Shown: piece after piece, positions 9,129-17,894 of the stretch
Numbering within the stretch: position 1 is the stretch's first letter
Layout: every line of letters begins with the position of its first letter
Assembly: GCF_009827635.1 (NCBI RefSeq)
Contig: NZ_WTYW01000001.1
Coordinates: 576,001-640,000 of the forward strand
Direction: 5' to 3'
DNA: 64,000 nucleotides
From: Parapontixanthobacter aurantiacus
GTDB taxonomy: Bacteria > Pseudomonadota > Alphaproteobacteria > Sphingomonadales > Sphingomonadaceae
Notes under the pieces: model-generated
Seen by the model: only the letters and a program-made list of their open reading frames with translations
What the model was told of the DNA's origin: nothing
The model's database searches: none
Position numbers and translations under genes: made by a program

Positions 9129-10281
9129 GCAGATTCCGGTCTGGATGTGGTTCCTCGGCTTTATTGCCGTGCTGGGCCCGCTCGTTACCTTGCACGAATT
9201 GGGACATTACCTCGTCGGCCGGATGTTCGGCGTCGGCGCGCAGGCGTTCTCGGTCGGTTTCGGCAAGGAGCTGGTTGGCTGGACCGACAGTCGCGGCACG
9301 CGGTGGAAGCTCTCTGCGCTGCCCTTCGGTGGCTATGTCCAGTTCAAGGGGGACATGAACCCTGCCAGCATCCCTCATTCGCCCGGAAAGGAGGACGATG
9401 CCGTCTTCGGGGTCGGTACGCAGGATGCGCTTGCTGAAGACGAGGACAGGACGGTCGCCGGCGCGGGCTTTCACAATGCCAAGCTGTGGAAGCGGGCGCT
9501 GATCGTGTTCGCCGGACCGGCGATGAACATCCTGATCGCGGTCGCCATCTTCGCGGCCTTCTTCACCTTTAGCGGCCGCCCGGTCGCCGAACCCTATGTC
9601 ACCGGCTTTTCCGAAAATTCCGTGGCGCAGGCGGCGGGGATCGAGATAGGCGACAGGATCGTCAGCGTCGATGGCGAAACGATCGAGGACTTCACCGAGA
9701 TCCGTAATGTCGTTGCCCTTTATCCCGGCAAGGCGATGGACGTCGTGGTGGAGCGCGACGGCGAGAACCTTCGCTATCCGCTCGTGACGGAAGATTACCT
9801 GTTCACCGACCGTTACGGCAACGAAGGACGGATCGGCCTGCTCGGCGTGACGGGTGACCGCGTGTCGTTCGAGCGGGTTGCCGCCCTTCCCGCGATCGGG
9901 TTGGCGGTCGATGCGAACATCGCGCTCGTCGGGAACATGGTCGAGGGTCTGCGGCAGATTTTGTTCGGCGAACGCTCCGTCCAGGAGCTTGGCGGCCCGA
10001 TCAAGATCGCGAAATATTCGGGCGAAAGACTGTCGGAAGGCTGGCTTTCCTACATCGAGTTCGCCGCGCTCATCTCGCTTAATTTGGCATTCATTAACCT
10101 CCTGCCAATTCCCGCCCTCGATGGCGGCCACCTGGCGTTTTACGCTGCCGAAGCCGTCCGGCGCAAACCCGTCGGACCACGCGGCACGGAAATCGCCTAT
10201 CGCGCCGGCATCGCATTGGTCCTCGGACTGATGGTGTTCGTGACGATCAACGACGTGATTTCGCTGCCCTTTTTCGGGTAG
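9121..10281 (+). CDS. rseP: RIP metalloprotease RseP (site-2 protease)
   Basis: An intramembrane zinc protease of family M50. The HELGH zinc motif is at residues 25-29 in the first membrane helix, and NLLPIPALDGG near the C-terminus provides the third ligand (LDG). A PDZ domain lies between (SVAQAAGIEIGDRIVSVDGE). RseP cleaves anti-sigma factors and signal-peptide remnants in the inner membrane and commonly sits before bamA, as here. The start is placed at TTG 9121, overlapping the dxr stop by eight bases, because it puts HELGH at the normal distance from the N-terminus. An upstream in-frame ATG at 9073 would add 16 residues inside dxr. SD evidence is weak for both. Confidence 0.92.
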   Translation: MPEQIPVWMWFLGFIAVLGPLVTLHELGHYLVGRMFGVGAQAFSVGFGKELVGWTDSRGTRWKLSALPFGGYVQFKGDMNPASIPHSPGKEDDAVFGVGTQDALAEDEDRTVAGAGFHNAKLWKRALIVFAGPAMNILIAVAIFAAFFTFSGRPVAEPYVTGFSENSVAQAAGIEIGDRIVSVDGETIEDFTEIRNVVALYPGKAMDVVVERDGENLRYPLVTEDYLFTDRYGNEGRIGLLGVTGDRVSFERVAALPAIGLAVDANIALVGNMVEGLRQILFGERSVQELGGPIKIAKYSGERLSEGWLSYIEFAALISLNLAFINLLPIPALDGGHLAFYAAEAVRRKPVGPRGTEIAYRAGIALVLGLMVFVTINDVISLPFFG

Positions 10282-10382
10282 CTTCAAGTCCGGCGTCGTC
10301 GGGAATGCGAGGGTAAACTGTGCAACGGGCGCAGCGCGAGGTTGATTGGCCTGCCGCATCGCCTAAAGGACGACCGCACGTC

Positions 10383-10437
10383 GCATCCCGGCAGTCGGGA
10401 TGCCGTGTGCCGGTCCGCGACGACAGGGATGTCGCGG
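10383..10437 (+). promoter_or_regulatory. two consecutive hairpins between rseP and bamA
   Basis: GCATCCCG (10383-10390) pairs perfectly with CGGGATGC (10396-10403) around a five-base loop. Then CCGCGAC (10415-10421) pairs with GTCGCGG (10431-10437) around nine bases. Neither has a T-tract. Together they fill much of the 196-base rseP-bamA gap and could mark a processing or attenuation point before bamA. Confidence 0.45.
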
Positions 10438-10477
10438 CACTGGCTGGATAACGGGCAGGACGGGAAATTCCTAACTG

Positions 10478-13165
10478 ATGAACGGACGAGTTATAGTGAA
10501 GCGCGCAACGTCGAATTCGGCGCGGCTGATCGCCGGCCTTCTGTGCGGATCGGCGCTCGCCGGTCTTCCGTCGCTCGCCTATGCGCAGGACACCGGGGCG
10601 GATGAAGCACTCGCCGTGCAAGGTACGGCGGCGACGACGCAGCAGCAGCCGGCTACCGCAGCGCAGCCCGCAACGGCGGCTCCTGTGACCAGCCAGCCGC
10701 AGGCGCAGACCGACATCATTCGCTCGATCCAGGTGGTGGGTGCGGAGCGGCTCGAGCCGCAGACGATCCTCTCCTATATCCGTCTGCGTGCGGGCGAACC
10801 CTATTCCGCGGCGGCCGCCGACCAGGCGTTGAAGGACCTCGCCGCAACGGAACTGTTCTCCGACTATTCGATCCGCAACGAGGGCGGCAACGTCATCGTC
10901 GAAGTGACCGAGAACCCGGTCATCAACCGCATCGTGCTGGAAGGCAACGAGCGATTGAAGAACGACAAGATCCTGCCGGAAATCAGGCTGGCGCCGCGAC
11001 AGATCTTCACTCGCTCCAAGGTTCGCGCCGACGTCGCGCGCATCATCGAACTCTACAAGCGGCAGGGCCGCTTTGCCGCTACCGTTGAGCCAAAGATGGT
11101 GCAGCTGTCGCAGAACCGCGTCGACATCGTGTTCGAGATCGAGGAGGGGCCCAAGTCCAAGGTCCGGCAGATCAACATCATCGGCAATGAAGAGTTCTCG
11201 GACGGCGAACTGCGCAGCGAGATGCTGACGAAACAGGCGCGGCTGACGAGCTTCTTCAGCTCGAATACGAGCTACGACCCCGACCGGATGGCCTATGACC
11301 AGCAGAATCTGCGCAGCTTCTACCTGACGCAGGGCTATGCCGATTTCCGCGTCGTTTCCGCCGTGGCCGAACTGACACCCGACCGGCGCGACTTTATCAT
11401 CACCTTCGTCGTCGAGGAGGGCGAGCGCTACAAGTTCGGCGATGTCGAGGTCGAAAGCCAGTTGCGCGATTTCGACAGCGAGGCGCTGACGCAGCGCCTT
11501 CCGATGCAGACGGGCGACTGGTACAACGCCCAGCTGATCGAGGACACGGTCGAGCAGCTGACCGAGACGGTCGGCGCTTACGGCTATGCCTTTGCCGACG
11601 TGCAGCCGCGCTTCACCCGCAATCCCGAAACGCTGACGATGGACGTGACGCTCCAGCTGCGCGAGGCGCCGCGCGTCTATGTCGAGCGGATCGACGTCAA
11701 CGGCAACACGCTGACGCAGGACAAGGTGCTGCGCCGCGAGTTCCGTATTTCGGAAGGCGATGCGTTCAATTCGCTGCAGGTCGCTCGTTCGACCGCGCGC
11801 ATCAATTCGCTGGGCTATTTCCAGGAGAACTTCGAGGTGACGCAGGTCGAGGGCAGCCAGCCCGACCGCATCATCCTCGAGGCGAACGTGCAGGAGCAGC
11901 CGACCGGCGAGTTGCAATTGTCGGCGGGCTTCAGCTCGATCGAGAACTTCATCCTGTCGGGCGCGATCCGGCAGCGCAACTTTCGCGGGCGGGGCCAGAC
12001 GATCGGCCTGTCCGTCAACTATTCGCGCATTTCGCGCTCGGCGCAGGTGAGCTTCACCGAGCCCTATTTGTTTGATCGCAACATTTCGGCGGGCGTCGAC
12101 ATCTTCCGCCGCGATTTCGACAACGACTATTTCAACACGGGCCGCGCGACGTTCGAGCAGAGCAGCACCGGTTTCTCCACCCGCGTGGGCGTGCCGCTTA
12201 CCGAATACATCTCGCTCATCGGCAGCTACACCTTCCAGATCGAAGACGTGACGATCGATCAGCGCAACTACTTCGCGGACTTCAACGAGGACGGGATCAG
12301 CACCTGCGAACCGCTCCTTGCCAGCCGGTTCCTGTGCGATGCGCTGGGCGAGCGAACGAGTTCGATTCTCGGGGCGACGCTCAACTACAACACCCTCAAT
12401 AGCAGCCTGCGCCCGACCCGCGGTCGTCGCCTGTCGATCAGCAGCGAGTTTGCAGGCCTCGGCGGTTCGGTCGACTATCTGCGCGTCCGCGGCAATGCGG
12501 CGCAGTTCTGGGACATCGGCAGCGGCTTCATCTTCTCCCTCTCGGCAGAGGGTGGCGCGATCCGCAGCCTCAATGACGATCCGGTGCGCCTGACGGACCG
12601 CTTCTTCCTCGGCGAAGGGCAGATCCGCGGCTTCGACATTCGCGGCCTCGGCCCGCGCGTCATCCGGCAGAACTACAATCCGGCGACCGACGAGTTCGAG
12701 GAACTCGACTTCACCGACAATCGCCGCCGCGGAAACGACGCGATTGGCGGAACGGCCTATTACCTTGGCCGCGCGGAACTCGAAATACCGCTCGGCAGCG
12801 GGGCGCGCGAACTCGGCCTCAGGCCGTCGGTGTTCGTCGATATCGGGTCGCTCTACAACGCGCCCGATCCGCAGCTGCTCTCAATCCTGCCCGACGCGCG
12901 CACGATCTATCGCGACAATCTTACCGGAACGCTGACCTTGTCGCCGACCGATGCGGACGGGGCCGAGAATGTGGCCACCCGCGAAATCGGACCGTTCCGG
13001 GAACTCTATTTCGGCGACACTATGAGCCCGCGCATTTCCGTGGGCGTCGGCGTCAACTGGAATTCGCCCTTCGGTCCGTTCAGGATCGATTTGGCTCATG
13101 CGCTCAAGAAAGAGCCCGGTGACGATACCAAACTCTTCTCCTTCAACGTAGGAACGCAATTCTGA
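10478..13165 (+). CDS. bamA: outer membrane protein assembly factor BamA
   Basis: The central beta-barrel insertase of the BAM complex, 895 residues. A signal peptide ends near LAYA-QD, followed by a Gln/Ala/Thr-rich linker (about residues 40-75). POTRA repeats then run from IIRSIQVVGAERLEPQTI to about residue 430, and the 16-stranded barrel follows. The barrel holds the Omp85 lid-lock motif RFFLGEGQIRGFDIRG (the VRGF/Y-type motif) and ends in phenylalanine (FNVGTQF), the beta-signal. The low-complexity linker is longer than in E. coli, as seen in other alphaproteobacteria. Its stop overlaps the ompH start (TGATGA). Confidence 0.97.
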   Translation: MNGRVIVKRATSNSARLIAGLLCGSALAGLPSLAYAQDTGADEALAVQGTAATTQQQPATAAQPATAAPVTSQPQAQTDIIRSIQVVGAERLEPQTILSYIRLRAGEPYSAAAADQALKDLAATELFSDYSIRNEGGNVIVEVTENPVINRIVLEGNERLKNDKILPEIRLAPRQIFTRSKVRADVARIIELYKRQGRFAATVEPKMVQLSQNRVDIVFEIEEGPKSKVRQINIIGNEEFSDGELRSEMLTKQARLTSFFSSNTSYDPDRMAYDQQNLRSFYLTQGYADFRVVSAVAELTPDRRDFIITFVVEEGERYKFGDVEVESQLRDFDSEALTQRLPMQTGDWYNAQLIEDTVEQLTETVGAYGYAFADVQPRFTRNPETLTMDVTLQLREAPRVYVERIDVNGNTLTQDKVLRREFRISEGDAFNSLQVARSTARINSLGYFQENFEVTQVEGSQPDRIILEANVQEQPTGELQLSAGFSSIENFILSGAIRQRNFRGRGQTIGLSVNYSRISRSAQVSFTEPYLFDRNISAGVDIFRRDFDNDYFNTGRATFEQSSTGFSTRVGVPLTEYISLIGSYTFQIEDVTIDQRNYFADFNEDGISTCEPLLASRFLCDALGERTSSILGATLNYNTLNSSLRPTRGRRLSISSEFAGLGGSVDYLRVRGNAAQFWDIGSGFIFSLSAEGGAIRSLNDDPVRLTDRFFLGEGQIRGFDIRGLGPRVIRQNYNPATDEFEELDFTDNRRRGNDAIGGTAYYLGRAELEIPLGSGARELGLRPSVFVDIGSLYNAPDPQLLSILPDARTIYRDNLTGTLTLSPTDADGAENVATREIGPFRELYFGDTMSPRISVGVGVNWNSPFGPFRIDLAHALKKEPGDDTKLFSFNVGTQF

Positions 13166-13860
13166 TGAAACTTACCAAACTGTCTTTCGCCGCCCTGTCG
13201 CTCACCGCGAGCGCAGCCGCTGTTTCGCTTGCCGCTCCTGCTGCGGCCCAGGTCAACGGCATCGCCGTCGCCAGCCCCGAAGCGGTCATCGTGCGCGCCG
13301 CCGCACGCATTGCTGCCGAGCAGCAGATCCAGACGACCTATGCGACGCAGATCCAGCAGATTCGCACGGGCCAGCAAGAACTGACGAACCTTCAGCGCAG
13401 CCTCGACACGAATAATGACGGCCAGCTGACCGACGCCGAAATTCAGGCTAACCCTAATGTCGTGCAGCAGATTCAGACGAAGGAACAGCAGATCGCCCAG
13501 ATCGCCCAGCCGATCCAGATGGCGCAGTTCTATGTCATCGAGCAACTGGTCAACGACTACCAGAATGCCCGCAACCAGGTCATTCAGCAGAAGAACATCA
13601 CGATGATCCTCGCGCCCGACGCAGTACAATATGCGCCGGAATCCGCGAACGTGACGAACGACATCACCGCCGCGCTCGATCAGCGTCTGCCCACGGTCAG
13701 CACGACGCCGCCTGCCGGCTGGCAGCCGCGTCGCGAAACGGTTCAACTGCACCAGACGGTTCAGCAGATCGTCGGTGCCGTCGCCCAGCAGCAGGCTGCG
13801 CAGGCGGCCGCGCAAGGTCAGCAGCAGCAGCCGGCTACGCCGCAGCCGCAGGGCCGCTGA
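13165..13860 (+). CDS. OmpH/Skp-family periplasmic chaperone with an EF-hand-like loop
   Basis: A Skp-type chaperone, encoded directly after bamA as usual and translationally coupled to it. It has a signal peptide (cleavage near APAAAQ), then long Gln-rich helices suited to the coiled-coil tentacles that hold unfolded outer-membrane proteins, and a Gln/Ala/Pro low-complexity tail. Unusually, residues 81-92 read DTNNDGQLTDAE, a complete 12-residue EF-hand calcium loop (D1, N3, D5, G6, L8, E12) set inside the helical region after LQRSL. E. coli Skp has no such loop. At 231 residues it is longer than Skp (about 160), partly because of this insert and the tail. Confidence 0.88.
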   Translation: MKLTKLSFAALSLTASAAAVSLAAPAAAQVNGIAVASPEAVIVRAAARIAAEQQIQTTYATQIQQIRTGQQELTNLQRSLDTNNDGQLTDAEIQANPNVVQQIQTKEQQIAQIAQPIQMAQFYVIEQLVNDYQNARNQVIQQKNITMILAPDAVQYAPESANVTNDITAALDQRLPTVSTTPPAGWQPRRETVQLHQTVQQIVGAVAQQQAAQAAAQGQQQQPATPQPQGR

Positions 13861-13899
13861 GCCGCGTAAGAGCGACAGAAATAGAGACGGGGCAGGGCC

Positions 13900-14376
13900 A
13901 TGAGTGATACGGAATCGAACGGAACGGGCGCGATGGATGTCGCGCAGGTTCTGAAGGCCCTGCCGCATCGCTATCCGATGCTGCTCGTCGACCGCGTGGC
14001 GAGCCTCGTGAAGGACGAGCGCATTCACGCGGTCAAGGCGGTCAGCTTCAACGAGGATTTCTTCCAGGGGCATTTTCCCGGGAGGCCGATCATGCCCGGC
14101 GTCCTCCAGATCGAGGCGCTGGCGCAGGCTGCAGGCGTTCTCGCGGTGGAAACGCTCGATCTCGCCGGTTCCGGCAAGCTCGTCTATTTCATGGCGATCG
14201 AGAATGCGAAGTTTCGCAGTCCGGTGGAACCCGGCTGTTTGCTCGATCTGCATGTCGAGTTCGTCCAGAAACGCGCGCGGGTATGCAAGTTCAAGGGCGT
14301 CGCCAGCGTCGAGGGCAAGACGACCTGCGATGTCGAGTTCACCGCGATGATCGCGGACGCGCCGGAGCAGGCGTAA
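13900..14376 (+). CDS. fabZ: 3-hydroxyacyl-ACP dehydratase FabZ
   Basis: A hot-dog-fold dehydratase of type II fatty-acid synthesis that removes water from 3-hydroxyacyl-ACP in the cytoplasm. The catalytic His58 is in [20 protein letters not shown] and the catalytic Glu72 follows in the same segment. [13 protein letters not shown] at residues 21-33 is the usual N-terminal block. Length is 158 residues. The start ATG at 13900 is 39 bases after ompH. FabZ closing a bamA-ompH run is a common gammaproteobacterial and alphaproteobacterial order linking outer-membrane assembly to lipid supply. Confidence 0.97.
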   Translation: MSDTESNGTGAMDVAQVLKALPHRYPMLLVDRVASLVKDERIHAVKAVSFNEDFFQGHFPGRPIMPGVLQIEALAQAAGVLAVETLDLAGSGKLVYFMAIENAKFRSPVEPGCLLDLHVEFVQKRARVCKFKGVASVEGKTTCDVEFTAMIADAPEQA

Positions 14377-14502
14377 CCGACGACGCCACGGCTAAATCGC
14401 TTGCCAATCGCGCTGCCTGTCGTTAGGCGCGCGCAATCCTTTTCAGCCATCCATATTGCTGTGCCGGTCGGAACCGGCATGTCGCGCACGGAGAAGACTA
14501 TC

Positions 14503-14727
14503 ATGAAGACCGATACGCACCCCGAATATCACACGATCACGGTCAAGATGACCGACGGCACCGAGTTCCAGACCCGCTCCACCTGGGGCAGCGAAGGCGA
14601 CACGCTGGCGCTGGACATCGACCCGACAAGCCACCCGGCATGGACCGGCGGCAAGCAGCAGATCCAGGAAGGCGGCCGCGTCGCAGCCTTCAACAAGCGT
14701 TTCGGTGGACTGTCGCTCAAGAAGTAA
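14503..14727 (+). CDS. rpmE: 50S ribosomal protein L31
   Basis: A 74-residue L31 starting at ATG 14503 ([20 protein letters not shown]), with the conserved HPAWTGG and FNKRFG segments. No cysteines are present, so this is the zinc-independent form. An upstream in-frame extension to 14401 looks nothing like L31 and was left out. A short inverted repeat with a run of T (14755-14780) follows as terminator. The 126-base gap after fabZ suggests its own promoter. Confidence 0.96.
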   Translation: MKTDTHPEYHTITVKMTDGTEFQTRSTWGSEGDTLALDIDPTSHPAWTGGKQQIQEGGRVAAFNKRFGGLSLKK

Positions 14728-14754
14728 GGGCGTCTTCCGGTCAACGGTAAGAGG

Positions 14755-14780
14755 GGGCGGTCCTGCGGAGCCGCCCTTTT
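14755..14780 (+). terminator. intrinsic terminator after rpmE
   Basis: GGGCGG (14755-14760) pairs with CCGCCC, with TCC/GGA extending the stem around a small loop, and the right arm runs straight into TTTT. It ends just before the stop of the convergent gene at 14786 and may serve both. Confidence 0.8.
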
Positions 14781-14785
14781 CGATT

Positions 14786-15079
14786 CTACCCGCCCCAGAG
14801 ATTGTCGAGCGGCGTCAGCATTGTCGTCTCGAGCCGTTCCGCAGGCGGCCAGGGCTCTGCGCTCTCGCTTTGATCGAAGGCTTGTCGGCGAGTCTCGCGA
14901 TCCGGCCACAGCGCGATCGCATGATAGGTGCCGTCATCGGCTACGGCCAGCAGCGAGCCCATGCCGCCCTTCGCCTTCAGCCGTTCGGTCTCGCGCAGCC
15001 AGCGGTCCCTGAACGCGGCGACGTTCTTGGGTTCGATTCGCCAACGATAGATCGCGACGAAACCAGGCGCCTCGCTCAT
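14786..15079 (-). CDS. ABM-like (antibiotic biosynthesis monooxygenase-fold) small protein
   Basis: A 97-residue protein, MSEAPGFVAIYRWRIEPKN..., with the pattern of a dimeric alpha-beta barrel of the ABM type: an opening strand FVAIYRWRI, a helix with FRDRWLRETERL, a central strand GSLLAVADDGTYHAIALWPD and a closing helix. Family members range from quinol and heme monooxygenases to proteins of unknown function, so no reaction is assigned. Its start overlaps the stop of the upstream 2-oxoglutarate oxygenase gene by four bases (ATGA), so the two are one transcription unit. Confidence 0.65.
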   Translation of the reverse strand: MSEAPGFVAIYRWRIEPKNVAAFRDRWLRETERLKAKGGMGSLLAVADDGTYHAIALWPDRETRRQAFDQSESAEPWPPAERLETTMLTPLDNLWGG

Positions 15080-15708
15080 CCCCATGGCTTTTCGCGATAC
15101 CATTTGGTGATCACGTATTTGACGCCGGCGCGCACCTTCATTCCATGATGCAAAGTGTTCGGGTTCACCCGGCCATCGGGACGCCGGTTGTTCCAGCCGA
15201 CCAGTTTGCCGGTTTCGGGCTGGATGGTTTTCTTGATCGTCTTGAAGCGGGTTGCGCCGCCCGCCTGCGGTTCGTTCAGATAGACCATGAAGGTCCAGCT
15301 GCGCTGCCCAGCCACCGAGCAATAGCGGTCCCAGTCGACGCCGTTCGGTTCGAAATAGTCGGTATGCGCCTTGAATTCCTGGCCTTGCGCATAGCGCTGT
15401 CCCTGAACGGGTTCGCCATAAGCGGGGTCGATGCCGGTCAGTTCTGCGAGCAGCGCTTCGAGTTCGACGACTGCTGGTTCGCCCGGTTGCAGGTCGCAGG
15501 TCTCGCTCGTGCGGAAATACTTGTCGCCATTGTCGTCGGCGATGGTCGAGGGGCGCCGGTCGCGGTCGATCAGTCCGATCAGCCGCTCGCAAAGTTCGGC
15601 TCCGAGGAAGTCGCGGCACTGGAACAGTTCGAGCTTGTCGCTCGGGATGCGCTGGACGCCGGGGCGGTCGAGCAGGCGGGTTGCGGATGATTCACCGGAT
15701 GCGGGCAT
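15076..15708 (-). CDS. prolyl 4-hydroxylase-type 2-oxoglutarate/Fe(II) dioxygenase
   Basis: The catalytic core matches the P4Hc family: HTDYF supplies the first His and the Asp ligand of the iron, WTFMVYLNEPQAGGATRF is the central jelly-roll segment, and HHGMKVRAGVKYVITKWY supplies the distal His and the Lys that binds 2-oxoglutarate. Length from the chosen ATG 15708 is 210 residues. Further upstream codons to 15831 are basic and unlike the family, so they were excluded. The substrate is unknown; bacterial homologues hydroxylate proteins such as EF-Tu or small molecules. It is translationally coupled to the small ABM-like gene. Confidence 0.88.
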   Translation of the reverse strand: MPASGESSATRLLDRPGVQRIPSDKLELFQCRDFLGAELCERLIGLIDRDRRPSTIADDNGDKYFRTSETCDLQPGEPAVVELEALLAELTGIDPAYGEPVQGQRYAQGQEFKAHTDYFEPNGVDWDRYCSVAGQRSWTFMVYLNEPQAGGATRFKTIKKTIQPETGKLVGWNNRRPDGRVNPNTLHHGMKVRAGVKYVITKWYREKPWG

Positions 15709-15849
15709 GATCGGGTTCGTTCCTAATCGTTGTCGCCCGCTTCGTGAAGCCGTGCGAAACATTCTTGCGCGATCCCGGCGGGAAATTGGATTTCCCCTTT
15801 TAAAAACGCATGGCTTATGCAACAGGCGCATTGTTCCCGAAAAGGCGGC

Positions 15850-15877
15850 TTGACCCGCCTGCTTCAGGGACTATCAG
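15850..15877 (+). promoter_or_regulatory. promoter for tRNA-His
   Basis: TTGACC (15850-15855) and TATCAG (15872-15877) are 16 bases apart, placing the start of transcription about 25 bases before the tRNA. There is no other gene in the gap that it could serve. Confidence 0.5.
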
Positions 15878-15910
15878 CCCCGCTTCACCCTTGTCGATAA
15901 GCGGGTTTGT

Positions 15911-15988
15911 GGCGATCGTAGCTCAGTTGGTTAGAGCGCCGGTTTGTGGTACCGGAGGTCGGGGGTTCGAGACCCCTCGATCGCCCCA
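15911..15988 (+). tRNA. tRNA-His (GTG)
   Basis: Cloverleaf read by eye: acceptor GCGATCG/CGATCGC, D-arm TAGCTCAGTTGGTTAGAGC, anticodon arm with loop TTGTGGT (anticodon GTG), T-arm with GTTCGAG, and encoded CCA. The extra G at position -1 (15911) faces discriminator C, the identity feature of tRNA-His. Confidence 0.97.
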
Positions 15989-16050
15989 TTTTCTCCCATC
16001 GGCAAATGCGAACCGGACGATCTGTCCGCCTGCCTTTGGAATTCGATGAC

Positions 16051-17121
16051 ATGAGCGCCTTCTGGACCGAACCGGATTTCGACGATCACGAGCTCGTGCA
16101 ACTGGTGCGCGACGAACAGTCCGGCCTGACCGCGCTCATCGCGCTGCATTCGACGCATTGCGGACCGGGCGCGGGTGGCACGCGCTTCTGGCATTATGCG
16201 GAGCCCAAGGCGGCCATCCGCGACGTTCTGCGCCTTTCGCGAGGCATGAGCTACAAGAACGCGATGGCGGGCCTCCCCGTTGGCGGCGGCAAGGCCGTCA
16301 TTCTCGCGGACGAGCAGCGCACCAAGACGCCCGAGATGCTTGCCGCCTTCGGCGATGCGGTCGAGGCGCTCGGCGGGCGTTACGTCACGGCGGAAGATGT
16401 CGGCATCTCGGAAAAGGACATGGTCGCCGTTGCCGAGCGGACGCAATACGTATCCGGCCTGCCGACGACCGATGACGACGAGGCCGGGGGAGATCCGGGC
16501 CCGTTCACGGCGATGGGCATCTATCACGGCATCAAGGCGGCGGTCGAACACAAGCTCGGCAAGGACAGCCTGTCGGGCGTCCACGTCGCAATCCAGGGGG
16601 TCGGCAGCGTTGGTGGGGGCGTTGCGCGCCTGCTTGCACAGGACGGCGCGAAGCTCACCCTGTCGGACATCGATCAGCGCCGGGCGCAGGATCTTGCCCA
16701 GCAGCTTGGGGCGAAAACGGTTGCGCCGGAAAGCATCATGTCGGTCTCCTGCGACGTGTTCAGCCCCAACGCACTGGGCGCGATCCTCGATGATGACGGC
16801 ATCGCACGGCTCGATTGCGCGATCGTGGCGGGCGGCGCGAACAACCAGCTTGCGCGCGAGGCGCATGGCAAGCTGCTGTCGGATCGCGACATCCTCTACG
16901 CCCCTGACTACGTCATCAATGCCGGCGGGATCATCAGCGTCACCCTCGAATATCTTTGTCGCCAGCACAGCGAGAACTGCGACATCAACGAAGTGCGCCG
17001 CCGCATCGCGCAGATTCCGGGCCGGTTGAAGGAAATCTGGCAGGAGAGCGAAGAAAGCGGCGTTCCCTCGCACGCGGTCGCGAATGCAATGGCGCAGAAG
17101 CTGATCGGTCGCGGCGCGTAA
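16051..17121 (+). CDS. Glu/Leu/Phe/Val dehydrogenase (leucine dehydrogenase type)
   Basis: A 356-residue NAD-dependent amino-acid dehydrogenase that oxidatively deaminates branched-chain amino acids (or the reverse). The glycine-rich catalytic segment SYKNAMAGLPVGGGKAVI contains the conserved active-site lysine, and a Rossmann NAD fold begins with IQGVGSVGGGVARLL. Length matches leucine/phenylalanine dehydrogenases (about 350-365) rather than glutamate dehydrogenase (about 420-450). The start ATG at 16051 was chosen because upstream codons run into tRNA-His. Exact substrate (Leu, Val or Phe) cannot be decided from sequence alone. It lies alone between the tRNA and the ccm operon. Confidence 0.88.
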   Translation: MSAFWTEPDFDDHELVQLVRDEQSGLTALIALHSTHCGPGAGGTRFWHYAEPKAAIRDVLRLSRGMSYKNAMAGLPVGGGKAVILADEQRTKTPEMLAAFGDAVEALGGRYVTAEDVGISEKDMVAVAERTQYVSGLPTTDDDEAGGDPGPFTAMGIYHGIKAAVEHKLGKDSLSGVHVAIQGVGSVGGGVARLLAQDGAKLTLSDIDQRRAQDLAQQLGAKTVAPESIMSVSCDVFSPNALGAILDDDGIARLDCAIVAGGANNQLAREAHGKLLSDRDILYAPDYVINAGGIISVTLEYLCRQHSENCDINEVRRRIAQIPGRLKEIWQESEESGVPSHAVANAMAQKLIGRGA

Positions 17122-17171
17122 AAGCTTGCCGTAAGCCGCCTTGTTCCCCATGTAGCAGGCGGACGAGAACG

Positions 17172-17894
17172 ATGCACGGTTTTGCCAATCCCCGCCGTTT
17201 TTTGAAGCTTGCCCGGTGGCTCACTCCGCTGCTTCTGGCGAGCGGCACGGTCATGGCTGCCATCGCCCTCTATGTCGGATTGACGCGCGTTCCGCCCGAT
17301 CGCCTGATGGGCGAAACGGTGCGCATCCTGTTCATTCACGTGCCGACCGCGTGGCTCGGCATGGGAGGATGGATGGCAATCGCGGGGGCGAGCCTCGCAT
17401 TCCTCGTCTGGCGTCATCCGCTGGCGGCTCTTGCCGCGCGCGCTGCGGCAGTGCCCGGTGCGGTCTTTACCGCGATCTGCCTTGCGACCGGCTCCATCTG
17501 GGGCAGGCCGACCTGGGGGACGTGGTGGGTCTGGGACGGGCGCCTGACATCAATGCTTATCCTCCTGTTCCTGTATTTCGGCTACATCGCCCTGTCGGAT
17601 GCGAGCGCGCGCGAGGGCGTCTCGCCGAAGATTCCCGCGCTGTTCGGCCTGCTCGGCGCGATCAACATTCCGATCATCAACCGCAGCGTCGTGTGGTGGA
17701 ACTCCCTGCACCAACCGCCCAGCATCACGATGGGCAACAGCGCGATCGACGCGGCCTATCTCGGCCCGCTAATGCTTTCGGTGGCGGGTTTCTCGCTGCT
17801 GTTCGCAGGTGTGGTTCTGGCCCGAATGCGCGCCCTTCTGGCGGATGCACAGGCCGAAGCGCGGTTGCGGCGCATGGCGAGCGAGGCCGCATGA
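17172..17894 (+). CDS. ccmC: heme exporter/transfer protein CcmC
   Basis: The inner-membrane component that delivers heme to CcmE in system I cytochrome c maturation. It is 240 residues with six hydrophobic helices, and carries the tryptophan-rich WWD signature in GRPTWGTWWVWDGRLTSM plus His residues flanking the motif (FIHVPTAW and LHQP). The start at ATG 17172 opens a series of overlapping genes: ccmC-ccmD-ccmE-ccmF-dsbE-ccmH-ccmI, each stop overlapping the next start. The ATP-binding ccmA and ccmB are not next to it and must lie elsewhere. Confidence 0.95.
   Translation: MHGFANPRRFLKLARWLTPLLLASGTVMAAIALYVGLTRVPPDRLMGETVRILFIHVPTAWLGMGGWMAIAGASLAFLVWRHPLAALAARAAAVPGAVFTAICLATGSIWGRPTWGTWWVWDGRLTSMLILLFLYFGYIALSDASAREGVSPKIPALFGLLGAINIPIINRSVVWWNSLHQPPSITMGNSAIDAAYLGPLMLSVAGFSLLFAGVVLARMRALLADAQAEARLRRMASEAA

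Noticed and set aside
10247-11917. A 556-codon leftward open frame opposite bamA
   Set aside because: No family-like pattern; the + strand is clearly bamA with POTRA and barrel motifs.
14786-15619. A 277-residue leftward protein covering the ABM-like gene
   Set aside because: Only its last 97 residues are protein-like; the rest is the wrong frame of the 2-oxoglutarate oxygenase gene.
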